DNA of 64,000 nt from Ganoderma boninense (GCA_002900995.3 CM035314.1:1659372-1723371); one strand, 5' to 3'. Shown: positions 33,489 through 45,784, counted from the first letter of the stretch. Numbers and translations: made by a program. Notes: generated from the letters alone by a model not told the origin.

Positions 33489-35881
33489 CTAGCGAGACGC
33501 GAGACTTACATTGAGGATCATTTCGGGTTTTGAGGATGCGTGATCGGTGACCGGGTACGCGATGCCTGCGAAGTTCCAGAACACCGACTTGTCCGGCGAG
33601 AGCGAGAACTTGAAGCTCGACACGAGGGTAGAAAGGACGACCTCTGAAGGTCATGATGATCAGACGCGGAGAGCTCATCTAGTGGTAGTGAGGGTGTAAC
33701 TCACTCATCTCGAGTTGTGAGAATTTGAAACCACTACAATAGGTCACGGTAACAAGTCAGTGGAGCACGAGGTTGGATAACAAGGAACGGCGACGCACAT
33801 GCACGAATTACCCCCGCTGATGAAGGTCATCCTGTGGTGCGTCGCATGTCAGCAACTAGCACCACACACGTAGGACTCGTAGGACTCACAGGTTGGCGTA
33901 GATTCCGGGGATACGCGCGTCCTCGACGGCCTTAGGCAGCGGCTCGAGCCACCGCTCCGGCTTCCACTCCCACGCATCCTCGCCCCATAGCGCCTTGTTC
34001 ATGTTGCACCCGCGCAGGTTGAGGAAGATGTTCGTCCCTTTGGGGACCGGGACTTCAGAGATGACGGTGCCGTCGGTGCAGCGCAGAGGTTCCGACAGCG
34101 GGATCACCGTGTCGACCCTTGCCCTAGAAACGCGTAAATGGGGCACCTAAGTATCGCAGCCATGCGGAGGTGCTTGCGGATGAGCTCACTCTCTACTGTT
34201 CATGTTAACCGGAGCATATCTGGGCATGCCGTCGTAGTAATCAGTGAGTGTGCGACTGGAAGGAAACAGGACGAAGGGGCTTACATGCGTAGCGTCTCGC
34301 GACAGACGGCATCGAGGTACGGCAGCGCAAACAGCTCGTCGTACGGAATGTCCTTCCCGTACTGCTCTTGAGCTTCCCAAAGCTCCGCGCGGAGCTTTTG
34401 TTGAACGGCCTGGTTCATGCACATGAGGTGTAGCGCGCGTGAGAGAGCGTTCGAGGTGGTGTCGACGCCGGCCATGATGAACGTGCTAAATTCGTATCCG
34501 TTCAAGAGTCGGTCAAAGGTGATCAGTGGGTATGACGACAACAAGAACACGAACCCCATCTGCGCAAGGACCTCTGCATCAGGGAGCCGGTCCTCTTCGG
34601 ACGCTTTCATGTTCTCTCTCACTATCAACGTCCAAAACGCGGCCGTCAGTATACCATCGTGTAAAGAGAGCATACATAACCATGTAGTACTCACGAAGAA
34701 CGCTCATGACATCCGTCCCTTCTCCCAGGGCGTTGATGAGCTCGTTGTCGCCGCTCTCGATCGCCTTCTTCTTCGCATAGTATATCTCTTCCGTCCGCTG
34801 GCTCATGACGTCCACGATGGTCTTCAGCCGCTGAATGCTCGGGATGGGCACGAGCTGCAGCAGGAAGCGGCGGAACCAAGCCGGCCCAAGGTACGGAAGG
34901 TAGGGGATGAATTCCAGGGCCCATAATACGTCGTTGGCTGCTGGGCTAAAATGAAAGTTTGACGTTAGACCGGTTGCTCCTGTATGCAGGATAGAGATGT
35001 GCGAGATACGGACACGAATGACTTCACGGACTCCGTGAGCTTATCCGTCGACTCAGCCACGAGCGGGTCAAAGGAGTAGCCCAGACCGCCGCGACCGATA
35101 AGCTCAAGCGCGGTGCGCCCAATCCAGCTGAGCATGTCGAGGTCCTTCGGTCCCTGCTCGACTTGAGACTCGAGTGCTGCGCGAAGCTGCGTTCGTAGGT
35201 CTGTCAGAAACATTGGGTGCAGAGATAGAGATGGAGCTCTATCTTACCCTGCCCGCGACGTCGTTGAACAGGGGAGTAAGGTTGCGCATGTGCGCTCCGG
35301 AGAATACGGGATTCAGCATCTTGCGCTGCTTCTTGTGCATAGCACCATCCGTGCCCAGTAGCCCAGGCCCGATGAACAGGCGTACCATGCTTTCCCCGGA
35401 ATTTAGAAATCTTGGGCGAAGCGCTACATCGGTCGATGGACGTACCTGTCCATTTTCTCTCCGCGGCAGTAGTTGTCTTGGTCTTTGACGTAGATGCTGT
35501 GCATAGCCTTCGGGTCGTAAATGTGCAACATCCTCATCTGCGCAACAGGTCAAACGTTGAGCGGATGCCCGGAATGTGGCTGGAGGACTTACGCCGAAGA
35601 AGCCATGGATTTTGGCGAACGGGCCGTAAGTTTGGATGAGCTGGTCGACGAACGGCCAGCTATTGTGGTTGAATATTTCGTACATGCTCCCTACGGTCAA
35701 CGCCGCAAGTGAGTGGTCACAAAATCAGATGTAGGTGCACATGCTACGGACCTGATATGATTGAACCTCGCGGAGGGCCGGGGATCTTGTCCAACGGGGA
35801 GGAGACGACGTAGTTTCGCACGAGCCGCCATATGAAGTAGAGGACGAAGCTCGACACAACTAGCACTGCGAGTTGCGCCAT
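33489..35881 (-). CDS. Cytochrome P450-3, unit A
   Basis: Paralogue of P450-2 with the same multi-exon layout; about 545 residues. Anchor [20 protein letters not shown] and hinge KIPGPPRGS at the N-terminus. Further motifs: [20 protein letters not shown], the long helix segment PAWFRRFLLQLVPIPSIQRL, I-helix [15 protein letters not shown]-helix ETLRM, WKPERWL, and heme loop [20 protein letters not shown] with the Cys ligand. The C-terminus [22 protein letters not shown] ends at a stop at 33489-33491. No frame break was found by eye in the exons examined, so this is the best candidate for an active P450 in unit A. The Arg of the heme loop is replaced by Asn, as in its neighbours. Probably bound to the ER membrane; substrate unknown. 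Confidence 0.88.
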
Positions 35882-38156
35882 GCTAGTAGAGACGATGAGC
35901 GGGGTAAGCGCGGCGGTAGAGCGTGAGGATGCGGAACAGCGAACCACTGATTGAGTTAAATATATGCACTGGGAATCGGACAGACGTGAGTCACGGTTCA
36001 AACACCGGGCTGACAGCGTTGCGGTCCCGGGCTGAAGCACGACCTTGGCACGCGCGCGCTGTCGAGATTCTGTCGGCTAGAGGGCCTCGTAGCGATTTGA
36101 TCTCATGACTCGTCCGCGACGACCGGAGAAACATTGCTGAAGGGGACAGAGAGATAGGCCACAGGGCGGGAAAGTTCCTCCACCGTCCGCCCGCGCGGGG
36201 GCCGCAGGGTCCGGCGACTCGGAGTGGGCTCGAAGGCTCCATGGCCACGGTCGGAGCCGTTGCTGAGTCTTCCGGGGAGTGCGTCATAGTGAGTCTTTGC
36301 GGTAACATACTCTCGTGTTTGATCCTCCGATGTGGAACTCATTATGTGGTGTTAAAGACTGTCTGCGCGGTTAAGTCGAGGTTCAATGGTGCAGGCTCAG
36401 GCTGCTACTGGAAGTATATGGTAGTTGGTAGGCCTCGTCAGCAAATCGTTCAGGAGATGATCGACGCTTGTTAGACCAATTTAAACTGTAGGGTATACCA
36501 TATATACAGTACGCTGCCTTCCGTTGCGCGGTGAGCACTGTGCAGCCTGTGTCAGATGCGGACTACGTTTCAAAAGAGCGGCAAGCATTCACCGGCGCTA
36601 GACAGGATGAGAGGGCGCTTGATATTTTCCCACGGAACAACATGGCTCGGAGTCGCTCCGATCTGCTCCGCCGCCGCAGTCGGGGCCAACGGCCCAATCC
36701 TCGACTTCTCCAGTTCAATGAATCAATGGTCCACAATGCGTTCTCTGCACTACCTCCGCGTTCTGAATACTTCTCTCAAGTTTACCCTCTGATCACTCCT
36801 CGCCACAACTCAGTATGGATCTCAAAATCAACCGTGAGCTCACTCTCAGCTCCACGGCACTGGCAGCACGAACTGCACAGGAGGATAGGGGAAACTCCCG
36901 GGGTTGGCCCCCTCTGTTCTTACTGCTCACTATCTAAATCCTCCCACACGAAGTCGCAATGTCGCCTAGCTGTATCACTTGGCACTCCGAGTCACTTATT
37001 TGTGTATGTGCATAATGTGAACCTGAGTCTCAGAGAACTCCGATAGGTGCGTCGCTTGTTTCGTAATGCCCGTAAACCATGGCTTACTTCAATGATGATA
37101 TCGCCGCCTTCTATCGGCCTCGGACTACGTGTAAATTCCGGAACCTAAAGCTTGCGCAAATAGCACAGTGGCCTACAGTGGCACCACCGCCTGAAGTGTA
37201 GCGGTTCTAGGCCCTCAGAGAGGACCTGTGCTATGACAGCCATACGGCTGAACACTGCAAGGTTAATTGTCCTCTTCCTTATACTGCACAGCGGGAGTTG
37301 AAACACGCGTTTAAAAGATAAAACAATGTCGTGATTAAAAGGCAAGACGTGCTCACGAACAGTTGGCGGCTGTGATATCGTGGAATGGCGGTCAGATCGC
37401 AACTGAGGATCTTACGTTATAGTAAAGCGACCAGTGCGCCGGTAACTAGTAATAACCCTGCCCATGGTAAGTGATATAGACCCAACCTCGACATACCTCG
37501 ACATCGCATGCCCATCAACAACGTAGGGTTTTCACCGTATTTTGAATGCTGATAAGGCCGCAATGTTCATATAGACGACCCAACCCCGGACCGACTCCCA
37601 GCCTCCCACATTTGGCCGGAAGTCCCCATTTGGCCCAAATCCTCCCCCCCCACTCCCACGATGGTTTTCTTTTTGCTTTTGGAGAGGCACCCCATCTTGT
37701 CCCCCGCACTAGGACGGTGCGACCCCCGGGCCGGTTGACGATCAGGGCGGTTTTAGCTATGCACCGCATGCGGGGGCCATCGTACGCTGCGTTGCGCACA
37801 TTTACCACTGGCCCACTCAAAATGCTTTCTGACTAGGTGAACCTGGGGTGCCCATGGACAGCCACTTGCAGCGCCGCTGCCCCCTGCGGAATGCCGATCA
37901 ACGTGAAGAGAGAATTTTATCAATTTTCATCCAAGAAGAGTGGGCCTGCTCATCCTATTAGTCGAGAAAAAACTGGGAGCATGCTTGGATTTCCCCTGAG
38001 AGTCTCACAGACAGGGGTAGGTTTCGCAGGAATGCCAACTGAAATTTTACGAGGCATGCCCGGAAAGTCTTTTTTGGTCGCCCAGGGTGAGCCGTACAAA
38101 AGGGACGATGGCCCTCTGACTCAGTTTTTGTTATTCCAGTCCTCTTCGACTTCAAG
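35882..38156. other. Spacer between P450-3 and the DUF6533 gene, unit A
   Basis: About 2.3 kb. Contains the P450-3 promoter (AT-rich ATATATTTAAC on the minus strand near 35,957-35,967) and short unsupported frames. It also has a well-conserved island at about 37,121-37,400 carrying Pol III box-like sequences. It corresponds to 60,641-62,875 in unit B. Confidence 0.45.
37161..37213 (+). other. Pol III A-box/B-box-like pair in a conserved island, unit A
   Basis: TAGCACAGTGG (37161-37171) fits the A-box pattern TRGCNNAGNGG and GGTTCTAGGCC (37203-37213) fits the B-box pattern GGTTCNANNCC, with spacing like a tRNA. The bases around them do not fold into good D and T stems, so it is not a functional tRNA. 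A tRNA-derived SINE or chance are the remaining options. The same pair is in unit B (61905-61957). Confidence 0.3.
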
Positions 38157-39927
38157 ATGTCATCTCAGCCGACAACGCATAAACGATAATCGCGTTTTAC
38201 GCTGCCGTGAAGTCTCCGTCGAGGTGTCGCGCTCGAACATCTGTCTAACACTGATCACAACGCGCTTTAGCAACCTGGGGGATATTGTGGAGTTGCCGTT
38301 ACTGGGTGTGTCTCCCCAAATCCGGCGAGCGAATTATTTCAGTATCTCACTCTTCAACGCATGCACAGCGCTAGTCGTGGTACGACTGGGTGGTGACCCT
38401 ACCCCGCGAGTTGCAATTTTTCTGACGGGGAAGGCCGGACCCCTTTCCGCATCCTGTAACTTTTCAAACAAGTACTCGACCCTACTGCTCAAGTCATAAA
38501 CCTAGTCGAGTAGGTCCAATATCCGACGAAGTACGTCTCCGATGAGTCTATTCTCGCTCAGGTGCATCAACGTCCCTCTGACTTACAACCCAACAGAGGT
38601 CCGTGCGAATTCAGGAAACCACTTGATCTATGCTGACACCGTTACAGTTGCACGAGAGTCATCTTCGTGGACAGCACTTCATATGTTTTTCTTTCCTTTT
38701 CCCCAGCAGGTAGGGCTTCAAGTTAAATCAATAGTCCTCCGACTCTTATGGGCGGTTTCCCGCATTCGCCGGGTTTAGGCTATGCATTGACTCGCAATCG
38801 CTGGCAAACGGCGTTCATCTTTCTGTTGTGAGCCGCCGTTTGCCACAAATATGTGCGGTCTTATTTCTCCACTTTGTGGTGACGCTGACGTTCTTAGGCA
38901 AATTCGGGGTTCGACCTCTCCGTACCCAGGTTCCATGTAGGGTGCAGGAAAATGGGGCATTATTTTCCCCTTCACCCCAAATGTAAAAAACAAGTGATTT
39001 CCTAGCCCGTATATGCACTCACTGCTGCATAGATGTTCGTAACTCGCGTCTGTTTGGAAACCCCTCCAGGGAAAATGACATCCAAAAATAAAGTCTTCCT
39101 CCACGAACCCAAAATCGACCATTTTGGCAGAGACCTTGTTCATCGCTACACCTGGAGACAAATTTTAGCACGAAGGCCGGGGGCTGAAAATCAATGGACG
39201 AGGGTCTCAAAAAGAAGGGTCTGGCGTGGGTAAATTTTTTACGGGTTTTTCCCCCCCCGTGAACGTAACGAGCACCTCCATATACGCTTCCAAAATTCCA
39301 CAGGCTTGATCACTTTTTGTGAGCCGCCCCCCCCACTATCCCCCACTCACTCAACAGTACGTGTAATTGCCACGGGCGAGCGTGCTGCTCTTCTTAAACA
39401 TCACAAACCTCGTCCCCCTTACGAACTTGCCGGTCGGTTAAGTTTTGGATATGCACCCTTTTTGCATTTTCATTCTCTTGACACCCCAGCGCAGTCAACG
39501 GGAACGTGACCTGCTAGCAAATTCGCCAGTCCTGCTGGGCCCGTTACAGCCACTTCGTCGCCCCCTGACGACGCATTTTCTTATCGACACAGATCTCCTC
39601 CTCATTGTGTCCCACTTCCTCCTCGACCTCCAAGATGCCCATCAACGAAAGGCTGTCGGGCTGGACACGGATGACCCCCTGTACACTCTACAAAGCTGCA
39701 ACATTCGCTCAGCTCACTTTGTCCCCACTCTCGGCTCTCTCGGGGCTGTCATAGAACCTGCGCACTACAGTCGTGAGGAGCACGATGCCGCTGAGTTCTT
39801 CGTCGATGTCGACTTGTCGGAGGTCCCCGACAGCGCCCCTTCAGGTGAAGGAGCGTTCAGCCAGGATTCGCGAACTGAAGATGGTACCACTTCAGTGGGA
39901 CGTGGGGACGAGCGGGGAGAGGATTGA
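38157..39927 (+). CDS. DUF6533-family membrane protein, unit A (frames disturbed)
   Basis: Basidiomycete multi-span membrane protein carrying an N-terminal DUF6533 domain; function unknown in the family. Recognisable parts: MSSQP start, the hallmark YDWVVTLPRELQ, PLS..CNFSNKYSTLLLKS (hydrophobic), a middle exon FAGL.YALTRNRW with following hydrophobic segment, and the C-terminal block SHFLLDLQDAHQRKAVGLD ... FVPTLGSLGAVIEPA ending at 39927 after an acidic tail (DVDLSEVPDSAPSGEGAFSQD). Several one-base differences from unit B break exons 1 and 2 (for example, TAA appears after THKR in exon 1). With the nearby homopolymer-rich sequence (runs of C near 39,250 and 39,328) these may be sequencing errors. 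The C-terminal exon is intact. Confidence 0.7.
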
Positions 39928-40199
39928 GGGTGTCTGAGGCGGTATGATTAGCCAGCGTCGGGGCGAGCATGGCTTCCGCGCAACCGTTGCGGTGACTGAC
40001 GGACCCTATTGTATTGGGATATGATTTCGAACTTCAAGGACAATGGCTACAGTGAACTTTGTGTACGCTACACCGGAATAACCATGGACAAAGCATCGGT
40101 ACTTAGTAATTAGACACCTAGTCATACAGTGATTTGTAGTACAGCAGCACTCCCGCTAGGCCGCGACAAGCAGATATAATACTGGTATTCACACCGACA
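39928..40199. other. 3' flank of the DUF6533 gene
   Basis: About 270 bases with no gene; leads into the C-terminal end of a degenerate kinase copy. Confidence 0.4.
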
Positions 40200-41576
40200 A
40201 CATATCATTGAGCGACACATATCCCTTCCCGCCGCGCGTCGCCCTGGAGATCCTCGTCGGACATCCCCTCGGCCTGTCCCACCACTGGCGCACCCGCGCC
40301 TACACAGGCTCGTCATTCGCAGCACATCACCGTCGGTTATAGAAGTCGTTGCGCAGCACACCCTGCCGATGCACCTCGACCCACTCCGGCTGCACGCGCG
40401 CCATCTCCTCAAGGAAGACCGCGCGCAGCTGTGTCTCTCCCACTCCAGCAGGTGCTCGAAGTTAATCCGAGTTCAGGGTCGCCCGCCCTCGCCCCAGTCC
40501 CCGTCTCTGGCGCTATCGCCATCGTGGTCGCCATTTTCTCCGTCTTCATCCTCGTCCGCGCCTGCCGTACGTCGGCGGTCGGGGCGCCGCGCGCCGCCGC
40601 CGCCCCAAGAGGAACGCGGGCAGCGTGCACGCGCGCCAGAGGGGGAGCGCGGAGACACACTCCCAGTCCACAAGCCCAACCAGCGCTCCGTTCGCACTGA
40701 CGAGGACATTCTGAGACGAGAGATCGTCGTGGAAGATCGCCGTGCGCTCGGCTGGTGCGGAGGGCGCACGTGGAGGGAAGACGCGAGGGAGGAGGCGCGT
40801 GAGACGGGAGGCGAGGGCGTGTGTTTCTTGCGCGTCTTCCAGCTCGTCCTCCCAGTCCGAGTCCGAGTCCGCGTCTGGCGCCGCGCCTGGGGGCCGATCG
40901 ATGACCTTCGTGGCGTCGTTGAGGACGAACTGGAGGCACGAAGCCAACCAGTCGTGGCTCGAGCGGAAGGGGCCGCGCGGGACGTCCTCCTCGAAGTGGT
41001 CGCCCCAGAAGAACGTCATCGAGACGATCGGTCCGACGGTGTGCATTCGGATGATGGTGGGGAGGCCGGAGGAGCTGCAGCCTGAGGAGTGCAGCCTGAG
41101 CTGTGTCTTCTGCGTAGACGGTAGATGTCCCCGATCCCAGAGAGCGGGTGGTCGTAAGAGGCTCCCGAGAATCGCCGACGATCAGGCCTTTGACGAGGGT
41201 GAGCTTTGGCCCTCCCAGCGTCATGCCTCCCCAGCGCCGCCCAGCGCGCTTATTCCCCCGGCAATTTTGTCCAGATGACATCCACTCGAAGCCGAGCGTC
41301 ATCCGCTCGGCGGGCGCACGTCCGCCTTCATAGCCAGGGACGCGCGGTACCAGCTCTGATGCATGCGTGCGTACGAATTCCGATAAAGGCCCCCACCCTC
41401 TTTTCCCGGGGTTAAAGGGGGGTCTTGGAAGGGGGCGGGGCGGAACTCGGGAGCGTGACGCGGATGAGGATACTCTCGTTTCGGGAGTGCGCGCGTATAC
41501 AAGCCGGTTGAAGGCGCACGGGCGAAGGAGAGAGATCACGCACGGATGTTTGCACGAACGAAAGTGCTCCCGCTCA
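40200..41576 (-). pseudogene. Third APH-like kinase copy, degenerate, cut by the gap
   Basis: Minus-strand copy of the APH-like kinase. The middle is well kept in one frame (SSHDWLASCLQFVLNDATKVIDR, acidic insert DADSDSDWEDELEDA, catalytic HDDLSSQNVLVSANG, VDWECVSALPLWRA). The N-terminal and C-terminal thirds are shifted by many one-base indels, and the 5' end runs into the N gap at 41,577. It differs at many positions from the other two copies, so it is not a simple assembly repeat of them. Low sequence quality beside the gap makes true decay hard to separate from error. Confidence 0.75.
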
Positions 41577-41676
41577 NNNNNNNNNNNNNNNNNNNNNNNN
41601 NNNNNNNNNNNNNNNNNNNNNNNNNNNNNNNNNNNNNNNNNNNNNNNNNNNNNNNNNNNNNNNNNNNNNNNNNNNN
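41577..41676. other. Assembly gap, 100 N
   Basis: Exactly 100 N, the usual placeholder for a scaffold join of unknown length. It falls at the boundary of the duplicated block, between a kinase read leftward and a FunK1 fragment, so the true distance and arrangement here are unknown. Confidence 0.99.
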
Positions 41677-42592
41677 GACTGTTCGCAGAGGCAATCCTGA
41701 GTGATTGGACCCTCTTCGAGTACAAGGAGCATATGGTCTGAATGCGGGACCGAGGCAGCCTGACCGCGACGGTACGTCGCCGTCCCAGTTCGCCGAGTCT
41801 CTCCGTAAAGCGCTGCTGATTCCTGGTTTCATCAGGGAACCTGGTACTTCCGCTTCGGCCGTGCTAGGGAGGTACCCGCGCAAGCCGTATGAGGTCTCGG
41901 ACGACATCGAGTCATTCATCCACGTCTATCACTATTCCATTCTCCGCTTCCACAGAACGGAGATGAGTGAGGATTTGGAGGGCCAGGTCAGGATCATATA
42001 CGAGCGCGCCATCATCCGACCGGAAGATGGTGCACATTTGGGCAGCATCAACAAGTTCTACTACATGTCCTCCGCAAAACCTTTCATCAAGACTAAAGGC
42101 AATTCGACCCTCCAGGACGTGCTCCACTGGCTTGCCCAGCTGTATTCACAACATTACGCCACCATCGACGAGGAGGCGTACGATCGCACAATATAGCTCC
42201 GCAGAGTCGCTATCGCTCCCGACGAAGATGAAAGACGATGACGAGATGAGGATAGCTCGGAGGATGAAGACGACACTCAGCGATCCGAAGGCTCCCAACA
42301 GACTCACATGCTACTTCCCGCCAGGAAGACTTTGCAGGATCATCGCGAGCTTTTAGATCTCTTCTCGAAAATTGCCAGCTCCCAGAGGTGGAAAAAACGG
42401 CATCTGTCGAAGAGCGCGATAGATTTGTTCAAGGTGGCGGGACTGGCGCCTCGCGGGAACAATGGCTTCTCTTCTTCCCAAGGCCTCTCGTCTCAGGATG
42501 CCACGCATATGCAGAAGAAGCGTAGGGCAAACACGGGCTCTGGGCTCCCTTCTGTTGGCGAGAGCCAGGAGCCGGCTGGTCTCGAGGGGTAG
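41677..42592 (+). pseudogene. FunK1 kinase C-terminal fragment, unit B
   Basis: Corresponds to the last two exons of the unit A kinase. GTWYFR, ESFIHVYHYSILRFHRTEMSED and the tail APRGNNGFSSSQGLSSQDATH are kept, but extra single bases just after the gap (near 41,705-41,740 and 41,855) break the frame. The stretch at 42,190-42,320 is replaced by unrelated acidic-coding sequence. The catalytic HRD exon is missing, lost in or beyond the gap. Confidence 0.8.
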
Positions 42593-42889
42593 ACGGCGAA
42601 TTGTTCGGCAGAATAGTGAAGTGGTTCACGGTATGCTTTGGGCTTGGACTATGTACATTCATGTCATCTGTGTTGTTACCAATGCCGATTCCTTGCTGAG
42701 CGATATACGGGACGTGTGAGTTGAGCGGCCGTTGACAATTAGTACCATATATTCTCCGTGCTCTTCTAACGGCTGCCGTGTTTCTTACATGTGCGAATAC
42801 AAGAAGAACAGTCTAGTAGGACTCCTCCTACTCACGTCTACATCTTTCAACTTCCGCACACACACGCCCTGCCCCCTACTCTCCCCGCA

Positions 42890-43030
42890 TCCTCATCGGC
42901 GGTTGCATCATCGTCTCAACTACGCATGGACGCTCCTCGGACAAGGGCTACCATGTCACGGTCGTCGCCAAGGAGTGGGCCACCTTGGGCAAGGATCAAC
43001 TGCTAAACAGTGGTCACCGCTGGAGGGCGA
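42890..43030 (+). pseudogene. Scrap of D-amino-acid-oxidase-like FAD domain, unit B
   Basis: Same fragment as at 20,998-21,120 (glycine loop, then GYHVTVVAKEWAT), with further one-base changes that split it between frames. Not functional. Confidence 0.45.
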
Positions 43031-43050
43031 CACCCCTAGATTATGGCGAG

Positions 43051-44518
43051 TCACGACCGCAAGATATTGTTCAAGGACCATACCCCGGTGCGCGCCCGTC
43101 GCCTTGGAGCTCTTCATCTACCATCCCTCTACCTGATCAACCCACAGGCGCACGCCGCCGCCTGCGAAGCTCGTCGTCGCAGCACATCACCGCGGTGTTA
43201 AAGTCGTTGCGCAGCGCGCCCGCGCGATACAACCTCGACCCACTCCGGCTGCGCGCGCGCATCTCCTCGAGGAAGACAGCGCGCAGCTGTGTCTTCTCCC
43301 ATTCCAGGAGGTGCTCGAAGTACATCGAGTTCGGGCGCCCGTCCTGCCCCAGTCCCATCCCCTCTCCGGCGCCATGATCATCAACATGATGGTCACGGTT
43401 GCCTTCAGCTTCATCCTCGTCCGCGGCCTTGCCGTACGTCGCGGGGTCGGGGCGCTCCGCGCGATGCCGCCCGAGGAGGAACGAGGGCAGCGTGCAGCAC
43501 GCCAAGCGGGAGCGCAGAGACGCACTCCCAGTCGACGATTGCCAGTGAGCGCCCCGGACGCGTCGACGAGGATGTTCTGGGACGAAAGATCGTCGTGAAA
43601 GATGATCGTCCGCTCTGGGGGCGCGTCGGGAGGCACGGGGGAACACGCGTGGGAGGAGGCGGGCGAGACGAGAGGCGAGCGCGTGGGTTTCTTTGCGCTT
43701 TCTTCGAACTCGTCCTCCGCGTCCGAGTCTGCGTCTGCATCTGCATCTGGGGCGGCGCGGGAATGTCGATCGATGATCTTCGTGGCGTCGTTGAGGACGA
43801 GCTGGAGGGACGATGCCAGCCAGTCGTGGCTAGAGTGGAATGGGCCGCGCGGGACGTCCTGGTCGAAGTGGCCTTCCCAGAAGAACAGCATAGACACAAT
43901 CTGGCCGACGGTCTGCGACTCGGAGCTGGGCGCAGGGGCAGCGGACGCTGTGGGATCAATAGCCGGACCTGCCGCAACGGGCGAATACAAGTTCCCGATT
44001 CCGGATAGAGGGTGATCATGGAGCTTTGCGAGGACTCTGACGACGTTCTTGACGAGGGAGAGCTTAGCATCCCAATCCATATCTCCCCAGCGCTGCTCGA
44101 GGACGCTCCCGGATATCTTCTCCATGATCATCCACTCGAAACCTAGCCCACCAAGCTCTGGTGGGTGCACGTCTGCATCATAGGCAAGTACACGAGGGAC
44201 GAGTTGTGAGGCGTGCGCGCGCACGAATTCGATGGTCGCAACCTCGCTGAGGGTCTTGAGGCGGGGTTCGACCGGGAGCGTGACGCGGAGGAGACATTCT
44301 CGCTCGGAAGTGTGGACGATGTCATACAGCTGGTTGAAGGCGCCGCGGGCTAATGGAGAGATGATACAGGGGGTGTCCACCGGAATGGAAAGGTGCTCCC
44401 GCGCGATGGATTCGAGGATGAGGAGAGAGGGCTCTGCGTTCCAGGCTGGCTCTGTGCGTCCTAAGCGATCCTTCACCCAGAGGACGTCGCGACGAGGCGC
44501 GGGGGAGTTGAGAGACAT
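43051..44518 (-). pseudogene. APH-like kinase, unit B, several frame slips
   Basis: Full-length counterpart of the unit A kinase, starting at 44518 with MSLNSPAPRRDVLWVKDRLG. The N-terminal 300 residues are open and nearly the same as unit A (CLLRVTLPVEPRLKTLSEV, WMIMEKISGSVLEQRWGD). Beyond the acidic insert there are several one-base differences: at 43,619-43,650, at GNRRLGVRL in place of GIVDWEC (near 43,540), and further slips around 43,470-43,510. HDDLSSQNILVD is still readable. Most slips are single bases, so the gene may be intact in the organism. Confidence 0.75.
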
Positions 44519-45021
44519 ACCAGAGTGGTTGTGGGTCTTCGAAGGATGGGACTCGTGCCGCTTTATGCAGTCCAGGCTTTGAAGTTTGAATGAGAGCCAG
44601 CCTGAGTCTTGAGATCTTGAGACAGCAAGAATTCTGTCGGTGACTTGATTGAGATGACAGAGCGTGACTGTCGCGGGCGGGCCGCCCTTTGCCGAAGAGC
44701 AGTGACGAGCTGAGCGCTGAATACGGTACTGCAGCGACTTCTCTTCCTCCCAGACCTCTCCAGCTGCATCGCCTATAACTCATTCATTACCCCCTCACCT
44801 GGTACGAGACTATGGCAGTCAAGTCAGCCGCTCTTGCTCCTTGAAGTCTTCTAGGAACCGGCGATACTGAGGATGAGCATCACAGTAGCTTATTCCCGGG
44901 CGTTCCATACCTTCTCAGAAGTCCTTCTTCTATATACCGCGACGTCTTCCTTCCATGCCACGCCAAGTAGAGAAACATATGACTCCATACAAGAGTAGGG
45001 GACCGAGCTTTCTCTCTCAAA
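44519..45021. other. Divergent intergenic region, unit B
   Basis: About 500 bases corresponding to 22,625-23,111; no gene seen. Confidence 0.4.
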
Positions 45022-45147
45022 ATGTACTCATTCTCATCCGGGATAGGTTTTCGCCGCATCGCCAACACTCCACATGATAGTCCGAGCGGCCCCCGACCTC
45101 CTGCAAGTTCACAGGAGTGCCAAGTGGATAGCTTCTTCCTTCCATGA
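45022..45147 (+). CDS. Conserved 41-codon ORF, unit B
   Basis: Duplicate of 23112-23237, with frame, start and stop kept. Two conservative residue changes (Ser for Asn, Val for Leu). The flanks show more indels than the ORF. No known motif. Confidence 0.35.
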   Translation: MYSFSSGIGFRRIANTPHDSPSGPRPPASSQECQVDSFFLP

Positions 45148-45400
45148 ATCTCGTCCTCTATTTTCTGTGCAGCCGTAAGCAGCTGTCGCCTGTGGGTCGT
45201 GGCGAATGCGGCGACGTTTGGAGGAGGGAATATATGAAGGCTCACCACTTCTAACTTGTGGTCAGACTCGCCCTCCCGCCCATCGCACCCTGGTCTTCTT
45301 GTGAGTCCGTGTCATAGTATGTCTCTCTATTCATCGCTACATACACACACTTCTTCGACTTGAAAGCTAATCCGTTTTCGATAGCCACATCCTCAGTGTC

Positions 45401-45784
45401 ATGGGAAAAGCTTCCAAAGCCCTCGTCGCCTTCATCAACGGCATTGCTGACGACAAGCTGAAGGACATCGGCGAATCCCAGCACACCATCTTCCATGATA
45501 CTGACTTTCGTCTGGATATGCAGGGGGTCAGCACGTCCTTCGAGTTATCGTTTGCAACTCGCCTTCTCGGGGCTGCTCTGACGTTGATGCAGATGACTAC
45601 TCCGCAACCCAACAAGAAGCCCCCAGTGCCGTCGAAGTACAATCTTCAAGTACAAATCAACAGGCAGACGACGATCTCGACGTTGAAGAAGCATCAGCCG
45701 GCCACAGTCGCGACCTACCTGGCCAACAAGACTGACACCCCAGCGGTCATTCGTCAGGGCTTGCTCGACAACATGGACATTTAA
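45401..45784 (+). CDS. Unknown 105-residue protein, unit B
   Basis: Duplicate of 23490-23870. The intron at 45527-45592 is 66 nt here and 63 nt in unit A, yet the spliced product is again 105 residues. Differences include Ser to Gly, Pro to Gln, Tyr to Phe and Asn to Asp within ISESPHTIYHDTN, and changes at the C-terminus. Start and stop are kept. No known domain. Confidence 0.6.
   Translation: MGKASKALVAFINGIADDKLKDIGESQHTIFHDTDFRLDMQGVSTSFELSFATRLLGAALTLMQMTTPQPNKKPPVPSKYNLQVQINRQTTISTLKKHQPATVATYLANKTDTPAVIRQGLLDNMDI

Larger units (their letters stand above)
19770..39930. repeat. Segmental duplication, unit A
   Basis: This block matches 41,677-64,000 in the same orientation and gene order: FunK1 3' part, oxidase scrap, APH kinase, 41-codon ORF, 105-residue gene, P450-1, APH remnant, AA9, P450-2, P450-3 and DUF6533 gene. 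By eye, identity ranges from near-perfect (about 28,450-30,350 against 53,160-55,060) to clearly diverged with small indels. The left limit cannot be fixed because unit B begins at an assembly gap, and the right limit of unit B lies beyond the window. Confidence 0.93.

Noticed and set aside
37161..37245. Possible tRNA gene
   Set aside because: Box-like sequences fit, but D-stem and T-stem pairing is poor and no anticodon arm can be drawn.
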